From positions 1 through 57,886 of the IMG/VR virus record IMGVR_UViG_3300021403_000001: a stretch of 57,886 bases of DNA; one strand, written 5' to 3'. The translations under genes and the position numbers were made by a program. This stretch comes from a virus. Under the pieces are notes generated by a model. That model was not told where the DNA came from. It made no database searches and saw only the letters and a program-made list of their open reading frames with translations. Shown here piece after piece: positions 14,310-21,398 of this stretch (the stretch's first letter is position 1; each line of letters opens with the position of its first letter).

Positions 14310-15845
14310 CTAAATGGTCTTATCGTATTCCGGCAGCGCTTCGTTGAAGTCGTCCTCTCGTGAATGATAGCCGTCGTTAAGATGGTCGGGTTCTTCTTCC
14401 TTGGGCTTCTGGCCCGTGGTCATCTTGTCGAGCAGTTGGCCAACCAAGCCCATGGCGTCAACAAAGTCGTCATGCTTGCCGGCGGGAAACCCCATCATTT
14501 CAGCCCGGCAGTCCGGCCACCATTCCGAGTTCATAGGCACGTAAAGCCCGTGAAGGCCCATGCGACCGCGGATGGATTGAGCTCGGATGGACTTATCACC
14601 CTTGTTCACGGGGAACTGTTCGCGGGCACAGTAGGCCTTGCGCTTGCGGGCTTCCTGCTCAAGGAACGGACCAACGCCGCTCCTGATCTGGCCGGTTTCC
14701 TCAGCCCAACCGATTGGCTTCCAGTGCTTGACCAGATCGCACCAAGCGGCAACCCATTTGTCGGAACTGGCCTGTTGTCGCCAAACATCCAAGAGATACA
14801 TACGGTCTTCCGGATCAATGCCAACGATGACATGCGCTGTGTAATCCCCTCCCGATTCGGTCACGGCATAGTCGGAAGCGCCATAGATGCGCAGCGTCTT
14901 CAGGTCCGGCCGCTTTGAGTATGGTTTCAGCCATTCGGCGAGGAAATAGGCACCGGTCTCCGGACTTGGCTTCTGCTGGTACAGCGCCGACCACTTCCGG
15001 GGATCCGATCTGGCCTCCAAGACCTGGGCCTCGGTGAACCATTCCGGCCAAAGCCGCTGGCCAATCTCGCGCCCAAGAGGATCGTCGGCCTCGGCTATCA
15101 TCGGCAGGATGATCCGGCGCCATTTGATGCCGAGCGCTTCGTCTCGTTCCCTGATGCGCCCGAGCAGATCGAACTCGTTGAAGCGGGTCATGATGATAAC
15201 GCGCTTGGCGTTTGGCTTCAGGCGCGGAACGAAGTCGCCCGTGTACCACTCCCAAGCCTGTTCTTGAATTGTTGCGCTCTGAGCGTCTTCCCATCTGGCG
15301 AACGGGTCTTCCACAAGCCCGATATCTGCGCGCTCGCCCGCGATGGCAACGCCGACGCCGGCCGCTCGATATCCGCCACCCGACGCCAGCGCCCAATCCG
15401 CCATGGCAGACGAGTCCGACGCGATCGATAGTCCAAGCACATCGGAATGCTTCTCAACGAGATTCCTGACGACGCGGCCAACCTTGCGTTGGGCAAATTC
15501 CTGAGTGTGCGAACCGCTCAGCACCAGATGCGTAGGGTTCCTTGCCATGTACCAAGGTGGGAACAAATGCGAAGCATATGTGGTCTTTGCCGAACCAGGC
15601 GGGGCCGATATCTCAAGCCGGTCAAACTCTCCGCGCTCGAGCGCTTCTAGTTCCCTGTTGATCAGCCGATGATGTAAGGCCGGCTCATAGCCGCAGTACC
15701 GCGCCCAATCGTCCAAGCTGTTGCGGACGGTCGCTCGAAACCGCCCCTTGTCCCGCTCAGTGGCGCGTCTCTGCTTCTCCGCTATCACCGCCGCCAGTGA
15801 CGGAAGCTGAGCGGAGGATAGTTTCAAGCCGGTCGAGGTCAGCAT
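14310..15845 (-). CDS. terL: Terminase large subunit (TerL)
   Basis: 511 residues. The ATPase domain has Walker A APPGSAKTT at 81-89 and a Walker B-like LVED near 177-180, followed by an IIMTRFNEFD coupling segment. The RuvC-like nuclease domain has Asp325 in GASDYAVTESGGDY and the acidic pair of KHDDFVDA near 460. This is the packaging motor that cuts concatemers and pumps DNA into procapsids. It overlaps the small subunit gene by 89 bases. With a P22-like head it most probably works by headful packaging. Confidence 0.92.
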   Translation of the reverse strand: MLTSTGLKLSSAQLPSLAAVIAEKQRRATERDKGRFRATVRNSLDDWARYCGYEPALHHRLINRELEALERGEFDRLEISAPPGSAKTTYASHLFPPWYMARNPTHLVLSGSHTQEFAQRKVGRVVRNLVEKHSDVLGLSIASDSSAMADWALASGGGYRAAGVGVAIAGERADIGLVEDPFARWEDAQSATIQEQAWEWYTGDFVPRLKPNAKRVIIMTRFNEFDLLGRIRERDEALGIKWRRIILPMIAEADDPLGREIGQRLWPEWFTEAQVLEARSDPRKWSALYQQKPSPETGAYFLAEWLKPYSKRPDLKTLRIYGASDYAVTESGGDYTAHVIVGIDPEDRMYLLDVWRQQASSDKWVAAWCDLVKHWKPIGWAEETGQIRSGVGPFLEQEARKRKAYCAREQFPVNKGDKSIRAQSIRGRMGLHGLYVPMNSEWWPDCRAEMMGFPAGKHDDFVDAMGLVGQLLDKMTTGQKPKEEEPDHLNDGYHSREDDFNEALPEYDKTI

Positions 15846-16104
15846 GGTCTACCTTGGTAAGATCGTAGGTGCCGACAGAGCCCTTGTGTTCCATTGAGGC
15901 CAGCTTGGCATGAACGAACGGCGCGGCTGCTTTGGCCATCTCGTCGCGTCGGCGCTCGTCGGCTTTCGTGTTGCGCATGACGCGAAGCATGTATTCGAGC
16001 GGCGAAACCCCGGAAGCGAGCGCCTTTCTGCGCACATAGGCGGTGACGCTCGGAACTGAGCCGGGCTTTCTGCCTGCATTCTCTCTTTTGCCGCCGCGAG
16101 CCAT
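15757..16104 (-). CDS. terS: Terminase small subunit
   Basis: 115 residues with the characteristic basic opening ARGGKRENAGRKPGS, which is shared by many phage small terminases, then helices (EYMLRVMRNTKADERRRDEM) and a polar tail. It would recognise the packaging start site and recruit the large subunit, whose gene it overlaps. It is the most upstream gene of the clear virion block. Confidence 0.8.
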   Translation of the reverse strand: MARGGKRENAGRKPGSVPSVTAYVRRKALASGVSPLEYMLRVMRNTKADERRRDEMAKAAAPFVHAKLASMEHKGSVGTYDLTKVDHADLDRLETILRSASVTGGGDSGEAETRH

Positions 16105-16162
16105 TGAATGCTATTCAGAGACGTTCTTTTGTTTCAGCATCTTAACGAATGCCGAATAGCGG

Positions 16163-16402
16163 TTACTTGTTTTGCAGTCCGGCCGCTAAGCGCTTCAGCA
16201 ACTTTGACCGTCTGCGCCATTCAACGCGGTCCTGATCGGTGCAAACCGTATTGTTCGCGGCGATGTCTTCGTAATGCTCGGAAACGTAGATCAGATTTGC
16301 CCGCGTGGCTGGCTTGTCGAAGAACTCGTCTTCCAGCCATTCGCGATCTCGCTTCGCCTTGTGCGAGAGAATTGCTATCGGCTCGGAAAGTGTTTGTGGC
16401 AT
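16163..16402 (-). CDS. Hypothetical protein
   Basis: 79 residues, charged and helical: AILSHKAKRDREWLEDEFFD, then a segment ending RRRSKLLKRLAAGL. No family recognised. It lies upstream of the small terminase gene in the same direction. Confidence 0.55.
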   Translation of the reverse strand: MPQTLSEPIAILSHKAKRDREWLEDEFFDKPATRANLIYVSEHYEDIAANNTVCTDQDRVEWRRRSKLLKRLAAGLQNK

Positions 16403-16433
16403 GCAGCGATGCTATCACAGATGCTTAACGGCG

Positions 16434-16634
16434 TTAAGTGTTGCGTTCTGCTTGATGCACGGCGCTGATAAGCCGCAGAATGAACTCGTCCGCATGAACG
16501 CCACTGCGATCAGGACCGGCGCCGATGATGCCGGGCTTATGGCGGGCCCACCAACTCTCGCGATTGGCCTCGTACCAACGGCGGACTTTGGTGGCGATCT
16601 CATCACCTCTCGCTGTTGGTTCCGCTGCGATCAC
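16434..16634 (-). CDS. Hypothetical protein
   Basis: 66 residues. A basic/Trp segment (KVRRWYEANRESWWARHKP) precedes a helix (ADEFILRLISAVHQAE). No family recognised. It is supported by good codon pattern and by the operon direction only. Confidence 0.45.
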   Translation of the reverse strand: MIAAEPTARGDEIATKVRRWYEANRESWWARHKPGIIGAGPDRSGVHADEFILRLISAVHQAERNT

Positions 16635-16673
16635 GCCGTCTCGTCCTTTTTCTTGGGAGGATCATTTGGGTGT

Positions 16674-16862
16674 TCAGATGTACCGCTGCCACCAGCACGG
16701 TTGGTAGTAAGTGCGCCAACCAAAACGACACGCGGTTGCCTTGACGAAGGCCGATGCGATGGCGTGACCATTGAGGCGATTGAGACCATATAGAACGGTC
16801 CACGATTGCAGAAAGCGCTCACCACGCCTCAACTGCTCATCAATTCGGGCCAACGTGATCAT
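16674..16862 (-). CDS. Hypothetical aromatic-rich protein
   Basis: 62 residues with many Trp, Tyr and Arg (ERFLQSWTVLYGLNRLNG, CRFGWRTYYQPCWWQRYI). The start is six bases past the stop of the 35-residue membrane frame at 16869-16976. No family recognised. Frames on this strand compete here, so the call is tentative. Confidence 0.4.
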   Translation of the reverse strand: MITLARIDEQLRRGERFLQSWTVLYGLNRLNGHAIASAFVKATACRFGWRTYYQPCWWQRYI

Positions 16863-16868
16863 GCGCTT

Positions 16869-16976
16869 TCAGGCTCTCCACATCTCGGCGACGACCCAGC
16901 CGAGCCAAATCCATGACGCAAGCAACCAGTCAATACGCATGTCGCTGGGCGCGCGCTGTACTCGCGAGCGCAGCAT
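16869..16976 (-). CDS. Possible membrane microprotein (35 aa)
   Basis: 35 residues ending in a Trp-rich hydrophobic helix (DWLLASWIWLGWVVAEMW). The frame stays open for about 35 residues upstream of this ATG with protein-like sequence (FVAIDWIERRPTIRF) but no good start codon. It may therefore be the tail of a longer gene disrupted by a frameshift relative to 16930-17085. Confidence 0.35.
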   Translation of the reverse strand: MLRSRVQRAPSDMRIDWLLASWIWLGWVVAEMWRA

Positions 16977-17085
16977 GAAGCGTATCGTAGGCCGTCGCTC
17001 GATCCAATCGATGGCGACGAATCGGCCGGCCTCCAAGACAGAGCCACGCGCCCATGGTTGGAAAATATACCCGGAGCGGAAGCAT
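16930..17085 (-). CDS. Possible small protein (51 aa)
   Basis: 51 residues from an ATG with AGGAG six bases upstream, the best ribosome binding site in this stretch. It opens MLPLRVYFPTMGAWLC and is otherwise basic. It overlaps the membrane frame at 16869-16976 in another phase. One of the two is probably an artefact, or they are parts of one frameshifted gene. Confidence 0.35.
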   Translation of the reverse strand: MLPLRVYFPTMGAWLCLGGRPIRRHRLDRATAYDTLHAALASTARAQRHAY

Positions 17086-17109
17086 GCTCATCTCCTCTGC
17101 CTACACGGT

Positions 17110-17358
17110 TCAGGCGGATGGGCGGGCTTCGCCTTCGGCATCCCGGACCAACTCAAGAACATTGTCACTGTTCTTGGCTAGATGCGTCTCGCAATGGACG
17201 TGATGAGCGAAGCTGTATTCCGGCAGGCCGTTGATGACCTTGCCGGTTTTGCGGAATGACGCAGCGGTAAAGCGAAACCTGAGCGTCGTTCCGTCCTCAA
17301 GCTGGTACTCAGCCCAAGGCTCGTCGGCGCTCAGGATTTTGAGGACAGGGCCGGTCAC
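17110..17358 (-). CDS. Hypothetical protein with beta domain
   Basis: 82 residues. The pattern PVLKILSADEPWAEYQLEDG then TTLRFRFTAASFRKTG suggests a small beta-sheet protein, followed by a His-rich segment (YSFAHHVHCETHLAK). Short proteins of this shape are common in rhizobial prophages without assigned function. ATGA overlap with the upstream gene. Confidence 0.65.
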   Translation of the reverse strand: MTGPVLKILSADEPWAEYQLEDGTTLRFRFTAASFRKTGKVINGLPEYSFAHHVHCETHLAKNSDNVLELVRDAEGEARPSA

Positions 17359-18269
17359 GCTGCGGCGGCTGTCTTCGGTGCGGTCGTGCCAGTGGTTGAC
17401 GGCGGCGGCGTCGGGGCCGGTGCGGGCTTGCTATTGCCGCGCATCTCGGTCGCCAGCGCCATCAACTGATGCTGGATGGTCTCAATGCCCGAGGGCGAGG
17501 CCGTGTGCATCGTGGATGCGATCTCCTGCAGGCGGTCAGCATGCGAGGCATTGTTGGCCGCAGGATCGGTCGCCGACACCGTGTTGTTAAGGATTTCATT
17601 CACGGTTGCCTTGCGGCGTTCGAATGCCGGCGTGCCGATGGTGACGCCATCGCGCTCACGTGTGCCGACTTCTTCCTGCACGGCCATGGACCGATCGCGG
17701 GCCACGTTGGCGACGTTGGTGACGGCTGCGGCGTGGTCCTGCCGTGCCTGCACCTGCTCATCCATGGCTTTGTTGGCCTCGTCACGCTTCTTGGCGAGCG
17801 CATCGAGATCAGCCTGGGTGCGGCCGTACTGGTCAACCGGCTCGCCATTGGCGTTCTTGGCCACCATGCCAGAGGGCGCAACAGGCGAGATGGTGGGGTT
17901 AGTGGTGATCGGCGCGTTGGGGCTGGCCGGCAGCGATCCCGCTACGGGCAGGCTTGCCGTCGCCGTGGTGGGCACCGCGGGCGTATCCGCGACCGGGGCT
18001 ACCTCGCTGGCTGACAGTTTGCTGTCAACATGCATTTCGCGAAGGGCCTCGTCGGTAGACGCGGAGACATCGGGAGCGCCAGACGGTGCAGGGTTCTCCG
18101 CAATGCGCTGATCACCGTGAACATAGGTGGACTCGGCACCGGTCGAAGCTTCGCTCGTGGCGGACGCCGGAGTGCCGGGATTGCTGAGCGTCGGATCAGG
18201 CGCGGGCTGCGCGGGAGGCGTGCTGACGGTCGGGTCAGTCGTGGTGTTCGTGGTGGTATCGTCTGCCAT
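17355..18269 (-). CDS. Pro/Thr/Ala-rich hypothetical protein
   Basis: 304 residues from the ATG at 18269, chosen because AAAGGAG lies eight bases before it. The first 150 residues are low-complexity Thr, Ala, Pro and Ser. A helical charged segment follows (DALAKKRDEANKAMDEQVQA), then a region about mutated-looking repeats AVTNVANVARDRSM and a Pro-rich end. It looks like a flexible, partly coiled-coil protein, possibly virion-associated or a tape-like accessory factor. No family recognised. Confidence 0.7.
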   Translation of the reverse strand: MADDTTTNTTTDPTVSTPPAQPAPDPTLSNPGTPASATSEASTGAESTYVHGDQRIAENPAPSGAPDVSASTDEALREMHVDSKLSASEVAPVADTPAVPTTATASLPVAGSLPASPNAPITTNPTISPVAPSGMVAKNANGEPVDQYGRTQADLDALAKKRDEANKAMDEQVQARQDHAAAVTNVANVARDRSMAVQEEVGTRERDGVTIGTPAFERRKATVNEILNNTVSATDPAANNASHADRLQEIASTMHTASPSGIETIQHQLMALATEMRGNSKPAPAPTPPPSTTGTTAPKTAAAA

Positions 18270-18340
18270 GGTCATGACTCCTTTAATGGCAACGTGTGAA
18301 AGCAGAACAGAGGAACAGCACAAGCCGTTCCAGAAATTAA

Positions 18341-18709
18341 CTATTCCGGTGGTCTGTTGTGGCCGATCAGGCCCGAGAGAGCTTCGTCTAGTGAATCGAT
18401 GCCGCGCTCGTGTTCGTCCAATGCGCTTTCGTGCTGGTCAAACGCGGCGTTGCCCTTGGTGCCGATGGCGTCCACTCGCGCGATCAGCTTATCCGCTCTG
18501 GCGTCAAGCGCCTTGCGTGTGCGAGCGATCTTGTCGGCGAGCTCGGAAAACTTGTTAATGGCAGGCTTAGCGGCTGGCGCGCTGCTGGCGAGTGTCGGCG
18601 CGGGCAACCTGTCCGCCGTCTGCTCGCCTTTCAGTTGGTCAATGGCTTCGGTCAAGAACTCTCCGTAGCGGCCGGCGTGGTCAAGCGCGGGGTCGTGATT
18701 GGCGCTCAA
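18341..18709 (-). CDS. Coiled-coil hypothetical protein
   Basis: 122 residues. Residues 55-115 are a long heptad-patterned helix (FSELADKIARTRKALDARAD, then ALDEHERGIDSLDEALSG), ending with GLIGHNRPPE. The H-N-x-P-P-E ending is common in short alphaproteobacterial phage proteins. It overlaps the next gene upstream by four bases. Confidence 0.7.
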   Translation of the reverse strand: MSANHDPALDHAGRYGEFLTEAIDQLKGEQTADRLPAPTLASSAPAAKPAINKFSELADKIARTRKALDARADKLIARVDAIGTKGNAAFDQHESALDEHERGIDSLDEALSGLIGHNRPPE

Positions 18710-18966
18710 TCGCGGCTCTCTTCGTCGCCGGAAGGCGTGGCCTCTTTTTTCGGGGCGGCCGGTTTCTTGCCGAGCTTGTTGTCAGCCTTCGCGGCGATCT
18801 TGTCGTATTGTGCCTGACTGATGGTCCCTCGATTGAGCATCTGCTTTGCTCTCCCAAGGGCATTCTTGGCATGGTTCTTATCGTTTATGGGGTACTTCCG
18901 CTCCTTGGGCTCCGCGAACTCACTGGAGGGCAGGTCGTCGCGCTCAGCGGTATCGAGCTTGGCCAT
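18706..18966 (-). CDS. DUF6582-like small protein
   Basis: 86 residues from the ATG at 18966, nine bases after AAGGGG. A GTG at 19008 would add 14 residues. The pattern MAKLDTAERDDLPSSEFA, then YPINDKNHAKNALGRAKQ matches a widespread short phage protein type (DUF6582-like). The segment QMLNRGTISQAQYDKIAAKA also resembles the SHOCT-like motifs of the genes next to the portal. Lys-rich C-terminus. Possibly virion-associated. Confidence 0.7.
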   Translation of the reverse strand: MAKLDTAERDDLPSSEFAEPKERKYPINDKNHAKNALGRAKQMLNRGTISQAQYDKIAAKADNKLGKKPAAPKKEATPSGDEESRD

Positions 18967-19041
18967 GGGTTTGCGCCCCTTGAAGACGATCAGGTCGTTG
19001 TTGCTCACCCTGAGGACAGTGAGGAATTCTGATTAATTGTT

Positions 19042-19069
19042 TTGACAGCCTTGTTCATGGGCATAACCT
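19042..19069 (+). promoter_or_regulatory. Candidate promoter for the plus-strand zinc-ribbon gene
   Basis: TTGACA at 19042-19047 and TAACCT at 19064-19069 with a 16-base spacer, about 30 bases before the ATG at 19099. The -35 is perfect, the -10 fair. It explains an isolated plus-strand gene inside a minus-strand arm. Confidence 0.5.
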
Positions 19070-19098
19070 TCCGTGATTCGTTCATGGAGAGGTGCACG

Positions 19099-19368
19099 AT
19101 GCCTCGCAACCGCAACGCTTCTCAGCCCGTCAAACCGATGCCAGCGGTCGAACCGCCCTGCCCGATGTGCAATGGCCGGGACGTAATCGAAAGCGATAAC
19201 TTCGATATAGCCGCGCCTGTGTTTCAATGCATGGACTGCGGCTATTGGGGGACGGACAGGAATAAGTTAGACAATCCTCCGGAGGACCATGAGGCAAGCC
19301 ATTGGGTATCAGGTCAGGCCATGCGCCGCCCCATGCTTGATCAGCCGCTTTGGCCAGATGAGGACTAA
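19099..19368 (+). CDS. Zinc-ribbon protein, plus-strand paralog
   Basis: 89 residues from the ATG at 19099 (GGAGAGG upstream). It has a four-cysteine ribbon: CPMC then FQCMDCGYWGT. The Pro-rich N-terminus and an acidic Trp-containing tail flank it. Its ribbon is clearly related to that of the convergent gene at 19541-19735 (FVCMACRWWGT). Such small ribbons bind nucleic acid or protein partners. The gene has its own promoter candidate and is followed after two bases by one arm of an 18-bp inverted repeat. Confidence 0.7.
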   Translation: MPRNRNASQPVKPMPAVEPPCPMCNGRDVIESDNFDIAAPVFQCMDCGYWGTDRNKLDNPPEDHEASHWVSGQAMRRPMLDQPLWPDED

Positions 19369-19370
19369 CT

Positions 19371-19528
19371 AACCACTTAGCTAGCTGGGCAACCCGGTGT
19401 TGGATTGAATTGTTTCGGAGTCTCGCCCCCTAGCCGAGTGTCACCCGGCAAAATCCACCAACTCTGAAATGCTCCTGTTGCTTGGAGTGCTGACGAGGCT
19501 TGTTTTCCCGCCAGCTAGCTAAGTGGTT
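19371..19528. repeat. 18-bp perfect inverted repeat between zinc-ribbon paralogs
   Basis: AACCACTTAGCTAGCTGG at 19371-19388 is repeated in reverse complement at 19511-19528, with 122 bases between. Each arm contains the palindrome AGCTAGCT. Each arm directly follows the 3' end of one of two related convergent genes (2 and 12 bases after the stops). The 172-base gap between the genes otherwise holds nothing I recognise. It may be an inverted duplication scar, a recombination site or paired 3' RNA elements. Confidence 0.85.
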
Positions 19529-19540
19529 TAAATTAAGCGC

Positions 19541-19735
19541 TCAGGTTTCTTTGGAACCACGTTCTGGCCATTCAATCCTAACCTTGGCCTTCTCTGGAAG
19601 TGGATACGCAATCGCGTCCGGCTTGGTCCCCCACCACCTGCAGGCCATGCAGACGAAGATCGTTCTGGAATGCGCAGCGTCGTGCACGGGGAAAACTGAT
19701 CCTGCTTGATGGCAGTGTGAGCAATCGCTGTTCAT
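19541..19735 (-). CDS. Zinc-ribbon protein, minus-strand paralog
   Basis: 64 residues from the ATG at 19735 (GGAGAG six bases upstream). Ribbon: CSHC, then FVCMACRWWGTKPD. This is the same C-x2-C, F-x-C-M-x-C-x2-W-G-T layout as the gene at 19099-19368, with which it is convergent. A basic/acidic tail ends in ERGSKET. The paralogs share the 18-bp sequence just past their stops, pointing to duplication in inverted orientation. Confidence 0.7.
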   Translation of the reverse strand: MNSDCSHCHQAGSVFPVHDAAHSRTIFVCMACRWWGTKPDAIAYPLPEKAKVRIEWPERGSKET

Positions 19736-19811
19736 GATGGTCTCTCCGATTCGTCCCAAAACGTTCCGCCTGTAACGCTGCAAAAAACCCTTCAGACCGT
19801 GCGATCAATGC

Positions 19812-20057
19812 TTAGCCATCCGCCAGCGATCGAGTTCTTCGCGCAGCCAATCTTTCACGTTGTACGCGACACGCTTCGCACTCCGGATATATTGAAGCCA
19901 TCAGACGGTTGAGCATCCGCTTGAACAAGCCTCTTTTAGACAGAAGCCGCACATACCCTTGCTTAGCTGAAGCGGGGACCGGCCCAAGGTCTATAATGCG
20001 TGTGCCTAATGCGTCAGGTTCAGCTGGGCTACTTTTGGGGAATGGAATTTCACTCAT
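19812..20057 (-). CDS. Hypothetical protein, C-terminus uncertain
   Basis: 81 residues from the ATG at 20057, which overlaps the 52-residue gene upstream (ATGAGTGA). The sequence is polar, then basic (LLSKRGLFKRMLNRLMAS), and ends with C-x2-C and an Arg-rich tail. In the alternative frame over the last 75 bases there is a more protein-like sequence (RVAYNVKDWLREELDRWRM) reaching a stop just downstream, so a frameshift near 19890 is possible. Confidence 0.5.
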   Translation of the reverse strand: MSEIPFPKSSPAEPDALGTRIIDLGPVPASAKQGYVRLLSKRGLFKRMLNRLMASIYPECEACRVQRERLAARRTRSLADG

Positions 20058-20208
20058 GAGACGGTTCCTTGGGGTGCCGCGGCGCGCGAACAATTTCGAG
20101 AGTTTCCAAAGCAAGCCTTTCTAGGTCTTCCATGGGCCAGTCGTCACGGCTGTGCGGGCTAAGAACCTTTGCGATACGGCGTTGGGGAGTGTCTTTGGTC
20201 CTACTCAT
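20050..20208 (-). CDS. Hypothetical small protein (52 aa)
   Basis: 52 residues with GGAGG six bases before the ATG. Basic start MSRTKDTPQRRIAKV, then a helix MEDLERLALETLEI. Its start overlaps the stop of the upstream gene (ATGA) and its stop overlaps the start of the downstream one, so it is held in the coupled early chain. No family recognised. Confidence 0.65.
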   Translation of the reverse strand: MSRTKDTPQRRIAKVLSPHSRDDWPMEDLERLALETLEIVRAPRHPKEPSHE

Positions 20209-20618
20209 CGGTTCCTCCGTATCTCGCATTTCAATTCAATGACTTTTTCCCAAATCGAAAGATACGTCTCTCTCGGCAGCATCTCCTTGGCTACATTTAC
20301 GAACACTCTGTGTTCGTCCGCCTCGTCGGATCGAGACCTTCCCCGTCGCTGCCTTGCGGAACTGGTGGCGATAAGTGCCCTCCGAAGAGTCTTCGCTATC
20401 TTCTGTAGTGCCTCGCGCTCGCTGTGAAGCGCTTTGACTTTTGCTCCCATTTCTGGGGAACGTGGGGACATCGTAGCTTCCCATAGTTCCGTTTTAACCT
20501 CCGCCAACCACTTCTGGGCGTCTTCCAGAGCATTTCTAAAGTCACCAGGCTTCCAATCATCGCCGATGCGGAACGCCTCGGCTATCTCATCAAGCCTGCT
20601 TTGAGAGTCATCGCTCAT
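20205..20618 (-). CDS. Hypothetical helical protein
   Basis: 137 residues, mostly charged helix: NALEDAQKWLAEVKTELWEA, then KVKALHSEREALQKIAKTLR, and a basic RQRRGRSRS patch near residue 90. It could be a DNA-associated or coiled-coil accessory factor. It overlaps the start of the next gene upstream. No family recognised. Confidence 0.6.
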   Translation of the reverse strand: MSDDSQSRLDEIAEAFRIGDDWKPGDFRNALEDAQKWLAEVKTELWEATMSPRSPEMGAKVKALHSEREALQKIAKTLRRALIATSSARQRRGRSRSDEADEHRVFVNVAKEMLPRETYLSIWEKVIELKCEIRRNR

Positions 20619-21036
20619 CGCTTTGGGCTTCCAACTCTAGAGCCTTAGCTGCTGCATAGTGCTTAGCGCGCTGCGCTTCCAAACGTCTTATTTGGGAAAG
20701 CAAAACGTCGATCTCATCTGTGCAGGCAATAGACAACTGAAGTTCACGAAAATAAACGTCCGCCTTTTTCATGTCAGCCGATGGTGTCTGATCGTTTTTA
20801 GCCAGTTCAGAGCGCGTGGCAGCCTCCCGAACATATCTTGCCAATGCCTCCACTTCCCTTTCTAGGACGGTCGAGGCCACGCGCTGCTCTTTAAGATAGT
20901 ACAAGAACATCTCTAAGATGCGTCCGACATGAACAGTGCCGGAACGTATGCACCGCGCTCCTGTCAATTTCATCATGTATTCATGCAGGTCGCGAGACAA
21001 AAAATCGACCGACTTTCTTTGCGGAAATTTCGCCAT
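20608..21036 (-). CDS. Hypothetical helical protein
   Basis: 142 residues from the ATG at 21036, which overlaps the stop of the SANT-like gene (TGATG). The longer upstream reading of this frame merely mirrors that gene. The protein is basic at the start (MAKFPQRKSVDFLS), then long helices ending in EIDVLLSQIRRLEAQRAKHY. Likely an oligomeric DNA- or helicase-associated early protein, by position. No named family. Confidence 0.6.
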   Translation of the reverse strand: MAKFPQRKSVDFLSRDLHEYMMKLTGARCIRSGTVHVGRILEMFLYYLKEQRVASTVLEREVEALARYVREAATRSELAKNDQTPSADMKKADVYFRELQLSIACTDEIDVLLSQIRRLEAQRAKHYAAAKALELEAQSDER

Positions 21037-21389
21037 CACATTGCCCTGTTTCGCCGCGCGAGGGCGCTGAATTGTGGTGGCGGATCGCCCATCAATGACG
21101 CCGTGAGGGACCTCTGTGCCCAAGCTGCGACGCGCTTGGCTTGATCTGCCAATACTTCTGGCGGCGTCGGCTCGCGAACAAATGGAATCGCGGCCAGCTT
21201 TGGCCGGTTCGGCGCGGCCATCAGATAGTTGAACTTCGAAACCACGGCCGCATGACTCCGACCGGGGAAATGCCCCACGATGGTTGCCCAATCGTGGCGC
21301 TCGCGCCTCAGCCGCAACAAAAGCGCAACTTCATCATCTGTCCAGTCTTTCGGCTGGGCTTTGGTCTGATATGCGCAATCGGCTTCCAT
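21036..21389 (-). CDS. SANT/Myb-like DNA-binding protein
   Basis: 117 residues. Residues 15-55 follow a SANT/Myb or trihelix pattern: DWTDDEVALLLRLRRERHDW, then FPGRSHAAVVSKFNYL, with the typical W at the start of helix 1 and R/S-H-x-x-V-x-x-K in the third helix. The rest is Pro/Ala-rich. In replication regions of phages such small proteins may serve as helicase loaders or origin binders, but that is inference. It lies 9 bases upstream of the helicase in gene order on this strand's far side. Confidence 0.65.
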   Translation of the reverse strand: MEADCAYQTKAQPKDWTDDEVALLLRLRRERHDWATIVGHFPGRSHAAVVSKFNYLMAAPNRPKLAAIPFVREPTPPEVLADQAKRVAAWAQRSLTASLMGDPPPQFSALARRNRAM

Positions 21390-21398
21390 GGCGTTCCC

